Below, piece after piece: positions 32,378 through 41,015 of a stretch of DNA of 64,000 nt (position 1 is the first letter of the stretch; each line of letters begins with the position of its first letter). The notes under the pieces were generated by a model, which was given only the letters and a program-made list of their open reading frames with translations, was not told where the DNA came from and did not search any database. The stretch covers positions 28,113-92,112 of the forward strand of contig NZ_CABFMN010000066.1 in assembly GCF_901875635.1 (NCBI RefSeq). The letters run 5' to 3'. The DNA is from Xylophilus ampelinus (GTDB taxonomy: Bacteria; Pseudomonadota; Gammaproteobacteria; Burkholderiales; Burkholderiaceae_C). The translations under genes were made by a program, and so were the position numbers.

Positions 32378-33601
32378 ATGGCTGAAGTTATTGAAAAGCG
32401 TGAGATCGCTTGCGACGAGGTGAACGCCTGGCGCAAAGAAACTCCGGGTGCCGAAGGTTGGACGCGTACGGCACGTCCGAACGATCCGAACAAGTACTTC
32501 ATGGTGTCTGCTGACACCCACGCGAACGAACCACCGGATCTCTGGGAGAAGCGGATCGACGCCAAATATCGCGATCGACTGCCGAAGACCTGGATTGACG
32601 ACAACGGCGTTCGCTGGCGCAAGTCCGAGGGCAACGATCGCCCCGACCGACTGGTGCTGGCCGACCTTTCCGGCCAAGACCAAGTTCGATCGCGCTCCGG
32701 CGCGGGCGCGAAAAACCGTCTGGCGGACCACGCAGTGGACGGCATTGACGCCGAGATCATCTTCCCGAACAAGGGCCTGGCCATGTGGTACACGCCAGAC
32801 CCGGTGTTCGCCCAAGCCCAATGCGCTGTGTACAACGATTGGGCGTGGGAGGAATTTGGTCCCTACAGCACAAAGCTGATCCCGGTCGCCGCAATCTCGC
32901 CAGGCGACGTCGAAGGTGCGGTTGCCGAAATTCAGCGTACCGCAAAGCTCGGCTACACCGCAGTTGCGTTTCCAGTGAAGCCCATGTTTGGCCCGCCCAA
33001 GGTTGGCGAACTGAACTACAACAACAAGGACTTCGATCCCTTGTGGGCAGCACTGCAGGACACGGACATGACGCTGTGCTTCCATGTGGCGACCGGCATG
33101 GATCCTCGTACGACGCGCGGCGTCGGTGGCGCGGTTGTCAACTACGTGTGGCACGCGCTGGCGCCCGCGATCTCGCCGCTGGTGAATCTGTGCGCATCCG
33201 GGGTGATCGAGCGCTTCTCCAAGCTGCGCTTTGGCTCCGTAGAGGCGGGCATCGGCTTCATTCCGTGGATGCTCGAGACGATGGATGAGGCGTACAAAAA
33301 GCATCATTTCGCGGTTCGTCCCAAGCTCAAGCAACTGCCCAGCGAGTACTACAAGTCCAACGGTTTCTCGACCTTCGGAGAGGACCAGGCTGGCCTGGAC
33401 TTCGCGCAGAAGTATGGACTGATGGACAACTTCATGTGGGCGAACGATTACCCGCACCACGAGGGCACATGGCCGCACTCGGCTGAAGCGATCGAGCGCA
33501 ACATGAGCGGCTTGAAGGACGAGGAGCGCGCCAAGATTCTGGGCATGAATGCGGCGCGCGTCTTCCGCATCGACATCGAAGCTGCCAAGAAGCCGGCCTG
33601 A
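32378..33601 (+). CDS. Amidohydrolase-family (amidohydrolase 2) metal-dependent hydrolase/decarboxylase
   Basis: 407 aa; AAAGGAG before the ATG. SADTHANEPPDLWEKR at residues 44-59 is the DxHxxE pattern of the amidohydrolase-2 group, CFHVATG gives a metal His in the middle and WANDYPHHEGTWPHS the conserved late Asp. The group includes ring-opening hydrolases and non-oxidative decarboxylases such as those for aromatic and cyclic acids. It is in the operon of operator 4 and may hydrolyse or decarboxylate a ring or side-chain intermediate. Confidence 0.9.
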   Translation: MAEVIEKREIACDEVNAWRKETPGAEGWTRTARPNDPNKYFMVSADTHANEPPDLWEKRIDAKYRDRLPKTWIDDNGVRWRKSEGNDRPDRLVLADLSGQDQVRSRSGAGAKNRLADHAVDGIDAEIIFPNKGLAMWYTPDPVFAQAQCAVYNDWAWEEFGPYSTKLIPVAAISPGDVEGAVAEIQRTAKLGYTAVAFPVKPMFGPPKVGELNYNNKDFDPLWAALQDTDMTLCFHVATGMDPRTTRGVGGAVVNYVWHALAPAISPLVNLCASGVIERFSKLRFGSVEAGIGFIPWMLETMDEAYKKHHFAVRPKLKQLPSEYYKSNGFSTFGEDQAGLDFAQKYGLMDNFMWANDYPHHEGTWPHSAEAIERNMSGLKDEERAKILGMNAARVFRIDIEAAKKPA

Positions 33602-33615
33602 AGCGGCACAGGAGC

Positions 33616-33639
33616 CGCCGGGGCGATGACGCCCCGGCG
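33616..33639. terminator. Hairpin between amidohydrolase and Bug protein 2
   Basis: CGCCGGGGCG and CGCCCCGGCG pair around ATGA. It is followed by a small tandem repeat (CTTAGAACAG twice). No T run; an mRNA-stabilising or attenuating element is as likely as a full stop. Confidence 0.5.
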
Positions 33640-33675
33640 CCTTAGAACAGCTTAGAACAGAACAGGAGACACACG

Positions 33676-34695
33676 ATGAAGAAGTCCCAAAACCTCCAGC
33701 ATGAGACGGCCTGTTCGTCCAGACGCCGAAACCTCCTCCTCGCCGCCTCTGCCGCGCTGATCGCTCCGCTGTCTGGCCGTGCATTGGCCGACTCCGCCTA
33801 CCCCTCGCGAGCCATCGAACTGGTGGTGCCCTACACGGCTGGCGGCACGTCCGATCTCATCGGACGCATCATCGCGAAGGGTCTTTCGGAGCGATTGAAG
33901 GTTCCGGTCGTTGCAATGAACCGTGCCGGCGCGGCGGGTACGTTGGGCATGAAGGTGGTCGCCAATTCACCCGCGGATGGGTACATGATCGGGATCGGTG
34001 GCAGTACCAACCTTGGCATTGCACCACTTCTCATGACACCCCCACCCTACGATGCGGTTCGCGACTTCGCGCCGCTTGTCATGGCGGCGCGCGCGCCCTT
34101 CATCCTGGTCGCATCGCCGCAGGCCAAATTCAGCACGCTCGAGGAACTCGTGGCGTTCGGCAAAGCGAACCCAGGAAAGCTCAACTACGGGTCGTCGGGC
34201 GTTGGGAGCAGCCACCATCTCGCCACGGAGCTCTTTGCCCGCAACACGGGTTTCCAGGCCACGCATATCCCGTTCAAGGGCGGGGCGGAAAACGTCTCGC
34301 AGCTGATGGCAGGCACCGTTGATTTCATGTTCGAGTCGTCCTCCTCGATCCTTCCGCAGGTCAAAGGTGGAAAGATCCGCGCGTTGGCGGTGAGCGGATC
34401 CGAACGTCTTCCTGAGCTGCCCGACGTGCGCACTGCGAAAGAAGCAGGTGTCAAAGATTTCGTGGTCGAGTCGACCATCGGCGTGGTGGGCCCGGCAAAG
34501 CTCCCAGCGCCGACTCTGAAGATCCTCTTAACGGCTCTGCGGGATGTGATGAGCGACCCGGGTGTGCGCGACGCCATCGCAAAGACAGGGTCCGGAGTTC
34601 CGCCGTTAGGGGAGGATGACTTTTCAGATCGTCTTCGAGCCGACGCGCAGCGTTGGCGAAAAGTCATTGCCGAGGCCGGCATCACTGGGGGTTGA
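33676..34695 (+). CDS. Bug/TctC-family periplasmic solute-binding protein 2
   Basis: 339 aa. N-terminus SRRRNLLLAASAALIAPLSG suggests a twin-arginine-like or Sec signal peptide. Then the Bug pattern YPSRAIELVVPYTAGGTSD and VVAMNRAGAAGTLG. Same fold and probably related ligand as the other two Bug proteins of the island. A good ribosome site (AGGAG) precedes it. Last gene under operator 4. Confidence 0.92.
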   Translation: MKKSQNLQHETACSSRRRNLLLAASAALIAPLSGRALADSAYPSRAIELVVPYTAGGTSDLIGRIIAKGLSERLKVPVVAMNRAGAAGTLGMKVVANSPADGYMIGIGGSTNLGIAPLLMTPPPYDAVRDFAPLVMAARAPFILVASPQAKFSTLEELVAFGKANPGKLNYGSSGVGSSHHLATELFARNTGFQATHIPFKGGAENVSQLMAGTVDFMFESSSSILPQVKGGKIRALAVSGSERLPELPDVRTAKEAGVKDFVVESTIGVVGPAKLPAPTLKILLTALRDVMSDPGVRDAIAKTGSGVPPLGEDDFSDRLRADAQRWRKVIAEAGITGG

Positions 34696-34900
34696 CCCGT
34701 CCGCGGCATCAAGCCGCTCATCGTGACGGCCATCAAACAACGGCGATGCATTGCACCGCCTCGCGAGTCCTCGTCCGCGAAGCACGCAATCCCAAGGGTA
34801 CCCCGGTATACAAAGCCTGCGCTCACACGCGCGTCGACTCGCGACGACCTTCGGACCCACGAAGCCCATCCATGCCCCTCAGGAGAAACACTTACATTCA

Positions 34901-34915
34901 AATGGACCGACCATT
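34901..34915. promoter_or_regulatory. GntR-type operator 5 (aldehyde dehydrogenase/liv operon 2)
   Basis: AATGGACCGACCATT, perfect arms, 48 bases before the GTG start at 34963. It heads the longest operon of the island. The rest of the 34696-34962 gap shows no gene. Confidence 0.75.
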
Positions 34916-34962
34916 CGTAAAGTCAGATGTTTCGCCTTGGATCTTCTTTTTAGGAGTTGAAC

Positions 34963-36402
34963 GTGAGTACGTTGAGATCGATCGGTGCACTGATTGGTGG
35001 CGAAATTGTCGTAGGAGGTGGACGTGCGACACGGCCCGTCATCAATCCAGCCACCGGCGATGTGCTTGGCCAGCTCACGCTCGTGACGAAGGAGGATCTT
35101 GCAGACGCCGCTGAGCGGGCAGCCGCGGGATTCGCTGAATGGAGTGCCAAGACCGCGATATTCCGCTCAGGCGTGCTCAGGGCAGTAGCCTCAGCCATGA
35201 GGCGAGACGCTACGCAGATGGCGCAGATGCTGACGCAGGAGCAGGGCAAGACCATCAAGGAAGCGGCAGGCGAAGTGGCCGGGGCAGCCGAACTATTCGA
35301 CTGGTTGGCTGAAGAGGGCAAGCGGCTCTACGGGCGGGTCGTGCCATCCCGAGTGCCGGAAATCCAGCAGACTGTGCTGCTGGAACCTATCGGTCCTGTT
35401 GCCGCCTTTTCTCCCTGGAACTACCCGTTGGCCTTGGCCGCGCGGAAGGTTGCTCATGCGCTCGCCGCGGGCTGCTCAGTCGTGATCAAGCCCGCAGAGG
35501 AGGCACCAAGCGCGGTCCTGCATCTGGCCGGCCTTTGTATTGCAGAAGGCGTGCCGGCGAATGCGATCCAGGTCGTCTTCGGCGAGCCGGCGATGGTTTC
35601 GGAGACGCTGATTGAAGCGCCTCAAATTCGAAAGATCTCTTTCACGGGCTCAGTCCCGGTTGGTCGCCACCTCGCCCAGTTGGCGGGCCGAGCACTGAAG
35701 AAGGTGACTTTCGAGCTCGGCGGTCATTCGCCGGTCATTGTCATGGATGACGCTGACCTGGAGCGCGCAGTCGCACAGTCCGTCGCAAGCAAGTTCCGCA
35801 ACGCTGGGCAGATCTGCATTGCGCCTACCCGATTCTTCGTGCACGACGCAATCTTTGACGCGTTCGTGAGCCGGTTCACCGCTCAGGCCGAAGCACTGCG
35901 GGTGGAGAACGGAATGCTCGACACGTCGCAGATGGGCCCGCTGGCCCATGAATGGCGGCTCGATGCAATGGAGGATTTGGCGCGAGATGCCGTGAAGGTT
36001 GGTGCCAAGGTTGCCACGGGGATGGTCGAGCGCAAGAACGACAAGGGGTTCTTCTGGAAGCCAACCGTGCTCACCGACGTGCCGCTCAATGCGCGGATCC
36101 TTCACGAGGAGCCTTTCGGTCCGATTGCCCCGTTCGTTCGGTTCACCTCGCTGGAACAGGCGATCAAGCTTGCCAACGATGTCCAGTTCGGTCTTGCAGG
36201 GTACGCATTCACGCGATCGCTGAAGCACGCGCGCGACATCCGGGACGGCATCAAGGTGGGAGCGTTGGGAATGAACACCTACAACGTCACGGCGCCCGAG
36301 ATGCCCTTCCTCGGAATCAAGGACAGCGGGCTGGGCGTGGCGCAAGGCAAAGAGGGCCTGCTCGACCATATGAATATTAAGTCCTACTTCCAAGCTGACT
36401 GA
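34963..36402 (+). CDS. NAD(P)-dependent aldehyde dehydrogenase (succinate-semialdehyde type)
   Basis: 479 aa; GTG 34963 is six bases after TAGGAG (a TTG at 34957 overlaps the site and is less likely). FSPWNYPLALAARKVA is the coenzyme-binding motif, TFELGGHSPVIV carries the catalytic Glu and GQICIAPTRFFV the nucleophile Cys. Closest in feel to succinate-semialdehyde and related omega-aldehyde dehydrogenases. Could oxidise the aldehyde made by the GMC oxidoreductase seven genes downstream in the same operon. Confidence 0.92.
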   Translation: MSTLRSIGALIGGEIVVGGGRATRPVINPATGDVLGQLTLVTKEDLADAAERAAAGFAEWSAKTAIFRSGVLRAVASAMRRDATQMAQMLTQEQGKTIKEAAGEVAGAAELFDWLAEEGKRLYGRVVPSRVPEIQQTVLLEPIGPVAAFSPWNYPLALAARKVAHALAAGCSVVIKPAEEAPSAVLHLAGLCIAEGVPANAIQVVFGEPAMVSETLIEAPQIRKISFTGSVPVGRHLAQLAGRALKKVTFELGGHSPVIVMDDADLERAVAQSVASKFRNAGQICIAPTRFFVHDAIFDAFVSRFTAQAEALRVENGMLDTSQMGPLAHEWRLDAMEDLARDAVKVGAKVATGMVERKNDKGFFWKPTVLTDVPLNARILHEEPFGPIAPFVRFTSLEQAIKLANDVQFGLAGYAFTRSLKHARDIRDGIKVGALGMNTYNVTAPEMPFLGIKDSGLGVAQGKEGLLDHMNIKSYFQAD

Positions 36403-36440
36403 AAAACTGATTGAAGAACCAACCGCAAGGAGACTTTCCG

Positions 36441-37577
36441 ATGAAACTGAAGACCGTCGCAGCTGCAATCGCCTTTGGCGCAGCGTCTATCGCCACGTGG
36501 GCGCAACAGCCACCAGTAAAAATCGCAGCCGTCTATGCGATCACCGGGCCAGTGGCGCCCTATGGAGTCCCGCAGCAGAAAGCCGTTCAGATGCGCGCTG
36601 AGCAGATCAATGAGCGCGGCGGATGGAAGGGTCGGAAAGTCGAGGTGATCTTCTATGACACCGAAGGCAACGGGAACAAGGCTGTGCAGCTCGTCCGCAA
36701 GGCCATTGAGACGGACAAGGTCGATCTGATCCTCGGGCCTTCCACCACAGGCGAAGCCCTGGCGGTCGCACCGATTGCGAACTCCAGCCAGGTGCCGATG
36801 ATCACCCACTCGGGAGCGCAAAGCGTCGTCGATCCGGCAACGCCGTACGTGTTCCAGACCGCTCAATACGACCGTGTCGGCGTTCCGGTGGTCCTCAAGG
36901 AGTTCCAGAAGAAGGGCTTCAAGAAGATCGCGTTGCTTTCATCAACCGATGGGTTTGGCCAATCGGGGCTGACGCTCTTCAAGGAGATGACGCCCAAGTA
37001 CGGCATGACGTTGGTCAATGAGCAGTTCGATCGACAGGACACTGACATGACTGCGCAGGTGCTCCGCGCCAAGCAGTCCAACGCCGACGTGCTCCTCGTG
37101 TGGAGTACGTTCCCTGCGCCAGCCATCATTCTCCGCAACGCCAAGGCGATGGGGTACGGCAAGCCCATCTACAACAGCTTTGCGATGGCCTCGCAGGAGT
37201 TCTTGAAGCAGTCTGGTCCGGCATCCGAGAACACCTTTGTGATGACGGCTGCCATGCTGATGCCCGCCGCTCTTCCCGATAGCCATCCGAACAAGTCGGT
37301 CATCATGAAGGACTACAACACCTTCCAGGCGCGCTTCAAGGAAGCTCCGAACCCGAGCGCTCAGCATGCCATGGACGCCATGGCAATCGTGGACGCTGCG
37401 GTGGCTCGCATTGGCGGAACGATCGATCGTCATTCGCTGCGCGACGCGATCGAGAAGACCGATCTGCATGGTGACAACGGCTATTTCAAGTTCTCTGCCA
37501 CCGCGCACGGTGTGAGCGACCAGGACCCGCCAATCGTGTTCTTGAAGGTGGTCAACAACGCCTTCACCGTTCAGTGA
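36441..37577 (+). CDS. livK: Periplasmic binding protein of liv operon 2 (LivK-like)
   Basis: 378 aa from ATG 36441 with AAGGAG upstream. Signal peptide ending SIATWAQ, then VKIAAVYAITGPVAPYG and the two-lobe type I fold (KIALLSSTDGFGQSG opens lobe two). It differs strongly from the first LivK, so the two transporters probably take different substrates. Confidence 0.93.
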   Translation: MKLKTVAAAIAFGAASIATWAQQPPVKIAAVYAITGPVAPYGVPQQKAVQMRAEQINERGGWKGRKVEVIFYDTEGNGNKAVQLVRKAIETDKVDLILGPSTTGEALAVAPIANSSQVPMITHSGAQSVVDPATPYVFQTAQYDRVGVPVVLKEFQKKGFKKIALLSSTDGFGQSGLTLFKEMTPKYGMTLVNEQFDRQDTDMTAQVLRAKQSNADVLLVWSTFPAPAIILRNAKAMGYGKPIYNSFAMASQEFLKQSGPASENTFVMTAAMLMPAALPDSHPNKSVIMKDYNTFQARFKEAPNPSAQHAMDAMAIVDAAVARIGGTIDRHSLRDAIEKTDLHGDNGYFKFSATAHGVSDQDPPIVFLKVVNNAFTVQ

Positions 37578-37611
37578 TACGCCGGACCACACGCGACTGA
37601 AAGCCTCCGCC

Positions 37612-38496
37612 ATGGACCAGACTTCAATGGCCGCGCAGATCCTGGTATCAGGTCTGCTTATCGGCTGCATCTATGCGCTTGTTGCGTGGGGTTTCACGAT
37701 CGTCTACAACGCGACCGGGCTGATCAATTTTGCGGCCGGCGAATTCGTGATGATGGGGGGCGTGATTTCAGCCGCGCTCAACGCCAAGCTCGGATGGCCG
37801 CCCGTCGTCGCAGTACCTTTGGCCATAGCCACTGTTGCGGCGATTGCAGCTCTGATCGATTGGGGGTGTTTGCAGAGAGCGCGTCGCCAGGCACATCTGA
37901 CGCTGGTGATGTTGACCATTGGCCTGGCCATCGTGCTTCGTGGCGCCATGCTTTTCTCGGCCGGCAAGGACTTCCAGTTTCCGCCAGCGTTCACGGAAGT
38001 CGAAATCCCGAGTGTGCTGGGCATCAACGTTCCGGCCCAGGGCGTGTGGATTTTCGGGGCCGTGCTGGCTGTGGCGTTGATTCTCTGGCAACTGTTCGCG
38101 CGATCATGGCTTGGATGGTCCATGAGGGCGGCGGGTGAGAACCCGAGGGCTGCGTTGCTCATGGGCATTTCCCCGAAGCAGGTCTCCACCGTCGCGTTCG
38201 CGATGGCGGGTGCGATGGGCGCACTGGCCGGTGCGCTCATCGCACCGCTGGCATCGGCCAACTACACAAGTGGCCTTTTCTTTGGTCTCAAGGGGTTCTC
38301 GGCCGCGATCCTGGGAGGTATCGGAAGCCCTCTGGGTGCGGTTGTGGGTGGGCTCCTGCTTGGCGTCATCGAGAACGTTGCCGCGGGGTACGTTTCGTCC
38401 GGTTGGAAGGATGCCATCGCGTTGGGGATTCTCATCATCGTTTTACTTGTCAAGCCGACCGGGATCTTCGGTGGCCTGAGCGTGAAGAGGGTGTGA
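37612..38496 (+). CDS. livH: Branched-chain-type ABC transporter permease, system 2 (LivH-like)
   Basis: 294 aa, hydrophobic throughout. IYALVAWGFTIVYNATGLINFAAGEFVMMGG is the LivH pattern, and AILGGIGSPLGAVVGGLLLG the coupling loop. Membrane channel half of the second importer. Confidence 0.92.
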   Translation: MDQTSMAAQILVSGLLIGCIYALVAWGFTIVYNATGLINFAAGEFVMMGGVISAALNAKLGWPPVVAVPLAIATVAAIAALIDWGCLQRARRQAHLTLVMLTIGLAIVLRGAMLFSAGKDFQFPPAFTEVEIPSVLGINVPAQGVWIFGAVLAVALILWQLFARSWLGWSMRAAGENPRAALLMGISPKQVSTVAFAMAGAMGALAGALIAPLASANYTSGLFFGLKGFSAAILGGIGSPLGAVVGGLLLGVIENVAAGYVSSGWKDAIALGILIIVLLVKPTGIFGGLSVKRV

Positions 38497-38498
38497 CG

Positions 38499-39473
38499 AT
38501 GTCTGAATTGAGGAAGTCGTACACAAACAATCTGATCGGACTTGCTTCGGCGGCGGTGATGCTGGCCCTTGTCGGAACCTTTGTGTCGAACGCGTTCTAT
38601 CTGACGACCCTGATCTTTGCGCTGATTGCGGCGATTTCCGCAGTTGGCCTGACACTTCTGTTTGGGTTCACTGGCCTTGCGTCCCTTGGGCAGGCCGCGT
38701 TCTTCGGATTGGGTGCTTACAGCGCCGCGCTGCTCGTCGAACGTCTGTCTTGGCCGCCGTTGGTTGCCGTGGCGGCAGCGATCCTTCTTCCATCGCTGGT
38801 TGGCTGGCTCATCGGGCGGCCGCTGCTTCGGCTGTCCGGTACCTACCTCACCATGGCGTCGCTCGCCTTCGGTGTGGTCATGTACCTCGCCTTCAGCCAG
38901 GCCACGACCCTAACCGGCGGGCTTGACCCTGGCTTCATGCTCAATCATCCATTCGCACTGGGCGGGTGGAAGCTTGATGGGACGAAGGACATGTACTGGG
39001 TCTGCGCCGTGGCCATCTTGGTGACGCTGTATCTGGCGATTAACCTCATTCATTCCAGATTCGGTCGCGGATTGCGCGCTCTGAAGAGCTCCGAGGCGGC
39101 GGCCGAGGGTGTCGGGGTTCCTACCGTGAATTACAAGACAGCCGTTTTTGCCATTGCTGCTGGCATGGCGGGCTTGTCTGGTGCTATGTACGCATTCTTC
39201 ATGCGTTCCTTCAACGCCACGGCCTTCGGATTTCCACTGTCGATCGAACTCCTCATCATCGTGATCGTCGGGTCACTCAGGTCGGTGTGGGGGGCGCTAT
39301 TCGGGGCCGCGATCATCACCATCTTGCCGGCAGCCCTCGAGCACTTCAATGATTACAAATTGTTCATCTACGGCGTCGTGATGGTCCTCATCATGCTGTT
39401 TCTGCCAGATGGCTTGTTTCATGGAATGGTCGAAGGATTCACGCGACTTTTTGGAAAGAGGGCGTCGCGATGA
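38499..39473 (+). CDS. livM: Branched-chain-type ABC transporter permease, system 2 (LivM-like)
   Basis: 324 aa from ATG 38499, two bases after the livH stop; the longer frame from 38403 is inside livH and rejected. LLFGFTGLASLGQAAFFGLGAY is the LivM signature, and GSLRSVWGALFGA the conserved loop. Overlaps the next ATPase by four bases. Confidence 0.92.
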   Translation: MSELRKSYTNNLIGLASAAVMLALVGTFVSNAFYLTTLIFALIAAISAVGLTLLFGFTGLASLGQAAFFGLGAYSAALLVERLSWPPLVAVAAAILLPSLVGWLIGRPLLRLSGTYLTMASLAFGVVMYLAFSQATTLTGGLDPGFMLNHPFALGGWKLDGTKDMYWVCAVAILVTLYLAINLIHSRFGRGLRALKSSEAAAEGVGVPTVNYKTAVFAIAAGMAGLSGAMYAFFMRSFNATAFGFPLSIELLIIVIVGSLRSVWGALFGAAIITILPAALEHFNDYKLFIYGVVMVLIMLFLPDGLFHGMVEGFTRLFGKRASR

Positions 39474-40240
39474 GCCTCGAAGTTCATGGGCTGACGAAGA
39501 AGTTCGCGGGCTTGACCGCTGTTGATTCCCTGAGTTTCACAGCCGAGAAGGGAAAGGTGACAGCGCTGATCGGGCCCAATGGCGCCGGAAAGACCACGAT
39601 GCTGAGCATGGCCAGCGGACTGTTGGTGCCGACGTCCGGTTCGATTAGTTTCGATGGGACGCCGCTGACGGGTCTGCCCGGTCACAAGATCGCACGACGA
39701 GGCATTGCGCGCACTTATCAAAATCTCCAGATGTTCGAGGAAATGAGCGTCTTGGAGGTTGTCATGACGGGCGCGCATGGCTTGGGACGCTCCGGGTCGA
39801 TTGCCGCCATGTTGCGCCTGCCCTCGGTACGCCGCGAGGAGGCGGCATTCGAAGAGGCTGCGAGGTCAGCGCTGGACCGGGTGAATGTGCCGGTTGAGCT
39901 CTTTGGCCGAGAAGCGGTCTCCCTTCCCTACGGTCTGCAACGCAGGGTCGAGATTGCCCGTGCCCTGGTCGCCGAGCCACGGCTGCTGCTCTTGGACGAG
40001 CCGGCAGCAGGTCTGAACCCCACCGAAACGGAGGAACTTGCGCGCTTGATATCAGGTCTCCGGTCCAGCGGACTTACCGTCCTCCTGGTCGAGCACGACA
40101 TGGAAATGGTCATGCGTTTGTCCGACTCGGTTGTTGTGATGAACTTCGGGAAGTTGATTGCCACCGGGACACCCGCACAGGTGCAGGCCAACGCCCAGGT
40201 GATTGAGGCCTATCTCGGCGTGGAGGAAGCAGATGCTTGA
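39470..40240 (+). CDS. livG: ABC transporter ATP-binding protein, system 2 (LivG-like)
   Basis: 256 aa. GPNGAGKT Walker A near residue 37, LPYGLQRRVEIARALV signature, LLLLDEPAAGLNP Walker B. Start overlaps livM (ATGA), end overlaps livF by eight bases. Confidence 0.93.
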   Translation: MSLEVHGLTKKFAGLTAVDSLSFTAEKGKVTALIGPNGAGKTTMLSMASGLLVPTSGSISFDGTPLTGLPGHKIARRGIARTYQNLQMFEEMSVLEVVMTGAHGLGRSGSIAAMLRLPSVRREEAAFEEAARSALDRVNVPVELFGREAVSLPYGLQRRVEIARALVAEPRLLLLDEPAAGLNPTETEELARLISGLRSSGLTVLLVEHDMEMVMRLSDSVVVMNFGKLIATGTPAQVQANAQVIEAYLGVEEADA

Positions 40241-41015
40241 GCTCGAGGATGTCTCCGTGCGCTACGGGATGATCGAGGGTCTGCGGAAGGTCTCGATGTC
40301 CGTGCAGGATGGGCAAGTGGTCTCGCTCATCGGCGCCAATGGCGCCGGGAAGTCGACGCTGCTTAATGCAATATCTGGCGTCGTGCCAGTCTGTGGTGGA
40401 GAGATCCGGTTCGGTGGGCAAAGAATCTCTCGTTTGTCGGCATCGGAGGTGGTCGGACTGGGCGTGGTGCAGGTTCCAGAAGGTCGCCGGGTTTTCGCAC
40501 AGATGACCGTGATGGACAACTTGCGCCTCGGCGCGTACCTCCATCGCAGGCGCTTCAAGCCTTCAGACATGGATGTGGTCTTCGATCTTTTTCCACGCTT
40601 GGCCGAGCGGCGGCAGCAACTCGCAGGGTTGATGTCTGGCGGAGAGCAGCAGATGCTCGCCATCGGACGGGCAATGATGACGCGGCCACGGCTGCTTCTG
40701 CTCGACGAACCATCCATGGGGCTCGCTCCACTTGTGGTCAAGACAATCTTCGAGGTGCTGCGAATGCTCAACAGGCAGGGCATGGCGATCTTGCTCGTGG
40801 AGCAGAACGCGAAGGCTGCCCTTCGGCTATCGGAGTACAGCTACGTTCTGACAACAGGTTCGCTCACGAGACAAGGAAGGTCACAGGATCTACTCGACGA
40901 CCCGAAGATCAACGAGGCGTTTCTCGGGCGAAAGGTCGCGGCAACTCATCAAGGCGGACGGAAACCAGTGCCAGACGAAAGCGCGCGTCCCGTTGCAGAA
41001 GAAGCTTTCAAATGA
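40233..41015 (+). CDS. livF: ABC transporter ATP-binding protein, system 2 (LivF-like)
   Basis: 260 aa from ATG 40233. GANGAGKS Walker A, MSGGEQQMLAIGRAMM signature and LLLLDEPSMGLAP Walker B. A polar C-terminal tail of about 25 residues (Lys/Pro/Glu) is longer than usual. Overlaps the GMC gene by four bases, so transport and first oxidation are translationally coupled. Confidence 0.93.
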   Translation: MLELEDVSVRYGMIEGLRKVSMSVQDGQVVSLIGANGAGKSTLLNAISGVVPVCGGEIRFGGQRISRLSASEVVGLGVVQVPEGRRVFAQMTVMDNLRLGAYLHRRRFKPSDMDVVFDLFPRLAERRQQLAGLMSGGEQQMLAIGRAMMTRPRLLLLDEPSMGLAPLVVKTIFEVLRMLNRQGMAILLVEQNAKAALRLSEYSYVLTTGSLTRQGRSQDLLDDPKINEAFLGRKVAATHQGGRKPVPDESARPVAEEAFK